Assembly (NCBI GenBank): GCA_948474755.1 | Contig: CAOLHI010001014.1 | Span: forward strand, 558,001-622,000 | From: Ctenosaura bakeri | Taxonomy: Eukaryota; Chordata; Lepidosauria; Squamata; Iguanidae | DNA: 64,000 nt | Direction: 5' to 3' | In this document: in pieces, positions 58,290 through 64,000 of the stretch | Layout: each line of letters starts with the position of its first letter | Position numbering within the stretch: position 1 is the first letter of the stretch | Position numbers and translations under genes: made by a program | The notes under the pieces: model-generated | Database searches by the model: none | The model's input: the letters and a program-made list of their open reading frames with translations, nothing else | Told to the model about the DNA's origin: nothing

Positions 58290-58496
58290 CTCTAAGAGAT
58301 AATCATGCTCCAACAATGTCCCTCACTTGGTCAGAAAGGATGTGTGCCCCTGTCCTCCAGGTAAGAGAAAGAATCACAGAAGCCCAACAGGCTTCTAAGA
58401 GATAATCATGCTCCAACAATGTCCCTCACTTGGTCAGAAAGGATGTGTGTCCCTGTCCTCCAGGTAAGAGAAAGAATCACAGAAGCCCAACAGGTT
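58290..58496. repeat. 103-bp tandem duplication (two copies)
   Basis: The unit beginning 'tctaagagataatcatgctc' occurs at about 58291-58393 and again at 58394-58496. I see one internal difference ('gtgtgcccctg' against 'gtgtgtccctg') plus a mismatch at the edge. It is intronic. Confidence 0.93.
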
Positions 58497-59055
58497 CTCA
58501 CTAGAGCAATTGTTTAGACACGGACAGAAGCAGCAGAAATTTTGCTTGCAACTTGCACTATACTGAAACCTCTGCAGAAGTAGCCCAAGACCTTAAGTTT
58601 CTCACCAGTCCACCAGCCTTACTGGAGGAACTCAAGGGAGACATAAGATCCTGAAGCAAGCTTTGGAGAGGGACAGAAACAGGGAGAGAAAGGTCTGTTG
58701 TTTCTGTCCTTCTTCAAAGCTTTCCTCCAGATCCTACCCCTTCCTCAAGCTCGCCACACTTCGAGAGGACTTGAGAAGAAGATCGGCCTAACTCACAGGA
58801 AATTTTAGAGAAGGAAAAAAACAGCAGACATTTGTCTCACTTTCTCTGCCATTCTCAGGAGCTCTTTGTAAGTCAGAAACATCTTTTCTCTCCCTTTAGC
58901 CCTCTAGCAACCACAGAGGCCTTTGAAGAGTGCTGGGGATTTTCCTTGCATGGAGATTTATTTTGCTTAAGATAAGAAGCATATATCGCCACAGATGAAG
59001 AGAAAACTCCATCTGTCTCCCAAGCCCTAGGCACTTACCACGGGACTGGAGAAAT

Positions 59056-59056
59056 T

Positions 59057-59093
<37 letters not shown>
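59056..59093. repeat. (TC)n(CA)n compound microsatellite
   Basis: About eight TC repeats are followed by about ten CA repeats. Confidence 0.9.
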
Positions 59094-59094
<1 letters not shown>

Positions 59095-60084
59095 GTTTAC
59101 ATATATAGAAAAAAAGAGAGATCCTCCATTTTTTACTAGTCCTGCATTCCACAGCACAAAAATAAATAAATTATGGCTACTTCCAGAGATCACGATCCAT
59201 GTCAAATGGGGCCAGAAATAACAGCAAGGACGATTAAGAGGCTTGACTGACTGACCAAGATGATGTTCACTGTCATACCCAAGTGGAAACTATTCCTTCT
59301 AAAGGAGTAGTATGTCAGTCCTACCACTTGGTCTATCTCATGTTTACACATAGGGATGTGCAACTGGACAAAGATTTACAGGATCAAACTACCGGTTACT
59401 ACTTTTGGCTAAAGAACTAAATTTTTATGGCAGACTGCATCCTGGAAATAATTACCTTCTTATATGAATTCTAATCATATCAGTGCCCATCCAAATAATT
59501 ACATGATACACACACTATGAAAGCCAGAAGTGCTAATTAAGGATAAACTTGAAACAAGAATGTGTACTTTCCCAGTTCTTCAAATCATCTCCTCTGAATT
59601 ATACCAAACCACAAACAAATGAATCAGTTACCTTTCTGTACCACACAAGTAGCGCTTCAACTGTTTTTTTTTATTGTTTGTTTGCATCCTGACGCTTGCT
59701 CTTAAAGTTGTTCTAATATTTCAGCTACTAAGTGCCTTTTCCCCTTACTTGGTATCACTGAACTTTTCTAGCATTCTTCTGACTACTTAGCGATACATGT
59801 AAGAGACTTACTTGTCAACCTCAGACATCTCATGTTCTCTAGTCACATCTACCTGAAGTTTTAAATTTTTTCACAAAGAAATAATAGTGTTACTCATTTA
59901 TATTAATTAGACTGATATTAATTATGAATCAGATACTAACTTTTAAAGTATAATTTTTTAATGAAAATACCAATAATTTGCAGGTAGAAACATTTTAAAA
60001 GACACATCCCCATTTTCATGTAGTGAAGCAAAGGCCTCTTTGAATACTATGTTTACACCAGTAGGTATGTTTGTGTGTCCATGT

Positions 60085-60306
60085 GTTTGTGTGTCTTCAA
60101 GTTGCCTGTTGTCTTTTGAGGACCCTATGAATTTCATAGAAAAATCAAGGAATACTCAAGAGGTAGTTTTCTCAGTTCCTGCCTCTGAAATATAGCCCAT
60201 AGCATCTGGTATTTCTTCGTGGTTTTCCATCCAAGCACTAACCAGAGTTGACCCTGAACAGCTTCTAAGATCAGAAAGGATCTGTTGCTTTTGGAGCATT
60301 TAGGCC
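60085..60306 (-). mobile_element. 5S rRNA-derived SINE (5S-Sauria type), decayed
   Basis: Antisense. On the plus strand, 'gtgtcttcaagttgcctgtt' is the BovB-like tail. 'ttttccatccaagcactaac' and 'cagagttgaccctgaacagc' with 'ttctaagatcagaaaggatc' are the complement of 5S rRNA boxes. It is more diverged than the copy at 26315. Confidence 0.78.
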
Positions 60307-60959
60307 CTTCCATACATGTGCATCATTCCAGTAACCTTTGAAATCAGAATAATCTTCCATTCATGCAAGCACCACCAGTTAACAGGCCTTGAACATAAAA
60401 TAATTTGTCTACAGCTTTCTAAATCAAGCAACAGCGCTAAAGAAAATCCATCTTTAGACTGGAAACTTATTTCAGGAAAGGGGACACATCCCCAACCTGC
60501 CCTTTCAATTCAAAATCTGTTTCAGTCTAAGCATTTACCAGCAGTGGCCTGTTTATTTAGAGTCCAAATCCTGTTTAGTCTCTGGACCAAAGGTCACTCA
60601 CACACACAGACTCTGAAGGAGGAAGACATTCAGCAGGTGCCATTTCGCCTCCTCTCCAACAGGAACAAGAAAAAAAAGTCACACCTTAAGCAGCCCTAAT
60701 TGATTCAATTTAAAGCATGACTTACCAACAGTATGGATAAAACTGTTCACGCACTCACAGAAAACCAACAGAAAAACATAAGCACACAATGAACAAGAAA
60801 AACAGAAGAAAATGAGAAAAACATGAACACGGGAAGAGCAAAATTTGTTTTAAAATGCCTTGACACATAGGAAAGTCTTAACAGAAAAATACTGTAATGT
60901 TAGTTAGCATCATTCCAGTTTCTTCGGGATCGGTATTCCAGAGTACCCTACACCATCCC

Positions 60960-61118
60960 TCCTTGCCGATATCAGACTATCTTAGGACCTATAGTTCAGG
61001 GGAATAGAGTAGAGCTCCCTAGCACGGAATTCTGAGTACCTGATCAAACTATATATCCCAGGATTCCACAGGGCAGAGTTATAGCAGTTAAAGTGGGATC
61101 AAACTGCTAAATGTGTAG
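60960..61118. mobile_element. degraded palindromic MITE relative
   Basis: 'atcccaggattccacagggc' and 'agcagttaaagtgggatcaa' near the right end are the usual arm. The left arm is only partly recognisable. A poly-A run follows at 61171-61187. Confidence 0.5.
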
Positions 61119-61394
61119 TACCGATACATTTTATGTCTCTGCTAAAGAAGGTACCTGCTGAATGACCTCTAAAAAAAAAAAAAAAAAGATCTTAGGACAA
61201 AGACTGTCTGGTATGAGAACATGCTCTCTCCCGGCACTCCAGCTTTTTAGAGTTTTAAAATTAAGCACACCAGGACCTTAAATCGAGACTGGAATACAGG
61301 CAGTGTAATTCTTTCAGTCTAGGTGTATTATGAATAACTGTAGCTTAATCAGTCAAAGTTACACATGCTGAGTACTCTGTTAACTGATATGCAG

Positions 61395-61725
61395 TCTTCA
61401 AGGGGAGCCCCTTCTAAAGCATATTACAGTAATCCAAGCAGGAGGTTATTAGGATATAAATCACTATAGTTAGGCTATTCAGGAATGACCACAACTGGCA
61501 ACGCACCCAATACTGGTTAAAAAACAACAACTTGGAAACATTTATGTCAACTGATCGTGCTAGATCAAGGAACACTCTCCAACTGTATACCTGCTCTTTC
61601 AAGGGAGACCAAGCCACTCTAGAAAAGTATCCAATCCTGTTTCTGGGTGCAACAGCCATGTATTTACTGTGACTCCCTCTTCTCAAGATTCAGTTTCAGC
61701 ATACTAATTCTCATCCAGCCCATTT
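61395..61725 (-). mobile_element. CR1/L2-like LINE fragment
   Basis: A minus-strand frame ends in SCLDYCNML, close to the LDYCNALY motif after the RT core of CR1/L2-type pol. The neighbouring sequence ('cattctaaagcatattacag', 'taatccaagcaggaggttat' region) has the composition of the same LINE's 3' half. Decayed. Confidence 0.55.
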
Positions 61726-61730
61726 TTAAC

Positions 61731-62715
61731 AATATTTTTTATTAAACAGAAATCTTTTTAAAATAGTAAAATGACTCAAAAACACAAAGAAAAAGCATAT
61801 TAGAAACTGAGAACTTACAGCATTAATGACTAAACAATAAAAAATTATATTTAAAAAGAGAAAGAAAAGAAAAAAAAGAATACAGTTAATTTCCTACTTC
61901 CTGGCAAATAGTAAAAGAGGTTATCAAAAGAAGAAAAAAGAAACTCCATTTTATTCTTTCTGATTTCTTATAACTAAATATACTTTTAAAAAATCTTTTT
62001 AAAAATCAATTGTTTTTTCTTATTTTTCTTAATGTACTACTTCTAGTTACTTGCAAATTAATCACTATTAAAAATTTTAAAAACTCTTTTACTACCTCAA
62101 TAATAAACTTGGCTTTGTTAAAATCAAATCCCACCACTGCAAGGCTGTCACCTACATTTTTCACAAATTTAACAACTCTTGCCCATTGTTTATGAAAATC
62201 TTCTCATCTAGCTCATTATGGAGTCTAGACACTGGTGCAGCATACAAAGTCTCACCTGACATTCACAGAAGAGAGAAATAGAACTGAGCATCATACTAAT
62301 GGCATCTCAATCTAAACCCTTAGATGATCTCACTCAGCGGTTTCATAAGGATGCGAATGTGCACAGAGAACCTTGCAGAACAACTGTTATGAGACTGAAC
62401 AAAAACTCCCCTATTCTATGTAATAAACAACAATAGCTGAGTAAGTAAGAGCAAAATACTGACTCACCATGTTCCCTACATTCAACCAACATGGTCAAAA
62501 GGTATCAAAGGCGGTTGATGCACCTCCGTATCCCATCTATTTTCCGACAGAGATCCACCATTAAGGGTTGCCCTTCCACACAAACAATACCAGTTCCTAT
62601 AATTTATCAGCTAAGACTACCAGTTTCAAAAGCATTCTAGATATGTGGGGATTTTACCTTGCCCCTTGCACCCTGACCCATAAAAACAATAAACAGTCAC
62701 CACAGAACAGAGTAA
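61731..62715. other. very AT-rich intronic stretch
   Basis: Dominated by A/T-rich sequence (61731-62100), with no exon and no recognisable repeat of length. Confidence 0.5.
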
Positions 62716-62941
62716 AAGGCAGCATGGTGTAGTGATTTGAACATTGGAGTACACCTCTTTAGACCAAGGTTCAAATCCCTGTTTGGGTATGGAAACCCCC
62801 TGGGTGACTGTGGGCAAATCACACTCTCTCAGCCTCAGAGGAAGGCATGGGAAAACTCCCTCTGAATAAATCTTGATAAGAAAACCTCATGATAGGGTTA
62901 CCTTAGCATTGCCATATGGGACACAACTTGAAGACAACAAT
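62716..62941 (+). mobile_element. tRNA-derived SINE (Sauria type), near full length
   Basis: Sense copy: head 'aaggcagcatggtgtagtga', B-box-like 'aggttcaaatccctgtttgg', middle 'cacactctctcagcctcaga' and tail 'gccatatgggacacaacttg' with an AAC-rich end. Confidence 0.87.
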
Positions 62942-64000
62942 ATTGCTGTATACAACAATAACAGAACAGGAACGAAAATGAATCAACAATTTTCCAAGAG
63001 CAGGTAGAATTATTCTGCAAACATGCCTCTTCTTGATCCCAAATTATGCTCATATGTGTGCAAACAGCCTGTAACGTGTTGTACCTACTACATACTTTTT
63101 TTCACAGCTTTAAAGCGTAATTAAGGGGGAAATATGTTAGAATGTATATACAGCCTACAGAGGCATATTATGAAATGTTGGAAGAACAGGGACTTTTCAG
63201 GCTAACACACCTGTTAAGTAATTTCCATGTTTCAAACCGTTATGAACTGTGCGCCCTCCCCATTTCCAATTAGCTAACAGCCCACAGCCACCTTGATAAG
63301 TACTGCTTCACATTGGATTGGAATCATTAAAGATTAAATTGCACCCTCTAGTGGTCTAATGTGATTTTTTTAAAAAAACAGAAAATACACAGCTATTTAG
63401 ATTAGCACTGTTTCAAGTCTTCATATGAGGCTTATTGCTAATGGCAGAAATTCAGTATGATAGCCCTTCCATCAAGTTAAAAGCTCAAGAGTATTTTGAG
63501 GACATTTTAGTTGGGGTTAGGAAGGAAAGAGCTAGGAAAAGGGTACTCAAAACTTCAAAAATAGTATATCTTAAATTTTAAAAAGTTAAGGTCTTCTCAA
63601 TGCCAATGGTTTGTTTTAATGTAAAGCATTCTTAAGGTTCTTGCTCTCCAAAATATTATCTTCTGCTGTCTTAAAATGGGAGCCTTGTGTTACACTTTTG
63701 TTTAGTTCTGCCTTCTCCCAAACCAGGCAATGACTTTAGGTACTGGCTGATCATCTGCAGGGTCAGTGTTTGCTCTTCAAAGTTCCTGTGTTAGGGGAAG
63801 TAAAATAATGGACTTTATTTCATTTTTTGCAAATAACCTTAATTGGCATTAACACAAACAGAAAATTGGCTCATTACATGAACAGAAACATCTGAGTCTT
63901 CTGAAAATCAAAATCAACTACACAGCTGTATTAAACAAAGCTATACAAGTAAAGATGGAGCAACACGTGACAATGCACCATTCCATAAACCTAAACATTC
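62942..64000. other. window end, no gene seen
   Basis: I see no exon or clear mobile element. It is presumably still ARL15 intron 1, since the first coding exon has not been met. Confidence 0.45.

Noticed and set aside
62716..62800. tRNA gene
   Set aside because: The tRNA-like head lacks a plausible full cloverleaf and continues into the SINE body. The same pattern recurs many times in the window.
23202..64000. Missing ARL15 first coding exon and promoter
   Set aside because: I looked for a short ATG exon with a donor on the minus strand encoding the expected about 16 residues and could not identify one by eye. A translated search of this span and of upstream sequence would settle it.
1..64000. 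CRISPR arrays, operons, riboswitches or other prokaryotic features
   Set aside because: The sequence is a vertebrate intron. No regularly spaced repeats or prokaryotic signals are present.

Overview
This is a window of vertebrate nuclear DNA, almost certainly from a squamate reptile (lizard or snake). The evidence is the mix of repeats: BovB/RTE LINE pieces, many tRNA-headed SINEs and two 5S rRNA-headed SINEs with a BovB-like tail (the Sauria and 5S-Sauria type), CR1 and CR1/L2-like LINE ends, palindromic MITEs, and a SPIN-like hAT element. The species cannot be read from the sequence.

Host gene. Three spliced coding exons on the minus strand (23057-23201, 19822-19881, 15006-15214) join in frame with consensus splice sites. 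They encode the central part of ARL15, an ADP-ribosylation-factor-like small GTPase, from the N-terminal cysteine cluster through the P-loop and switch region to the NHQD motif. I did not find the first coding exon (expected above 23201) or the last one (expected below 15006). The window therefore appears to lie inside a very long ARL15 gene, and nearly everything else is intron.

Mobile DNA. The outstanding feature is a structurally complete DIRS-type tyrosine-recombinase retrotransposon of about 6.1 kb (about 45267-51355, minus strand, same direction as ARL15). It has a Gag-like ORF with an N-terminal zinc-finger cluster and an SR-protein-like arginine/serine region, a reverse transcriptase/RNase H/methyltransferase-like ORF, and a tyrosine recombinase. 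Two 135-bp inverted terminal repeats look identical, and an internal complementary region copies the fused outer ends. All catalytic residues I looked for are present and CpG is abundant, so the copy looks young. Its Gag frame appears broken by a small indel near 48.93 kb, and neither pol frame opens with ATG. It sits inside an older SINE whose halves flank it (about 45130-45266 and 51356-51453).

Other regions. 0.2-2 kb holds a BovB LINE whose 5' half is inverted, with a 159-bp tandem duplication. 7.83-8.65 kb is a SPIN-like hAT element with perfect terminal repeats and a perfect 8-bp target duplication. 11.9-12.2 kb is a 236-bp near-perfect palindrome. 30-31.2, 52.6-53, 56.7 and 61.4 kb carry LINE 3' ends. 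56.14-56.48 kb is a second hAT element that split a SINE. Short tandem duplications lie at 15.9 and 58.3 kb. The rest is AT-rich intron with scattered microsatellites and no gene that I can support.
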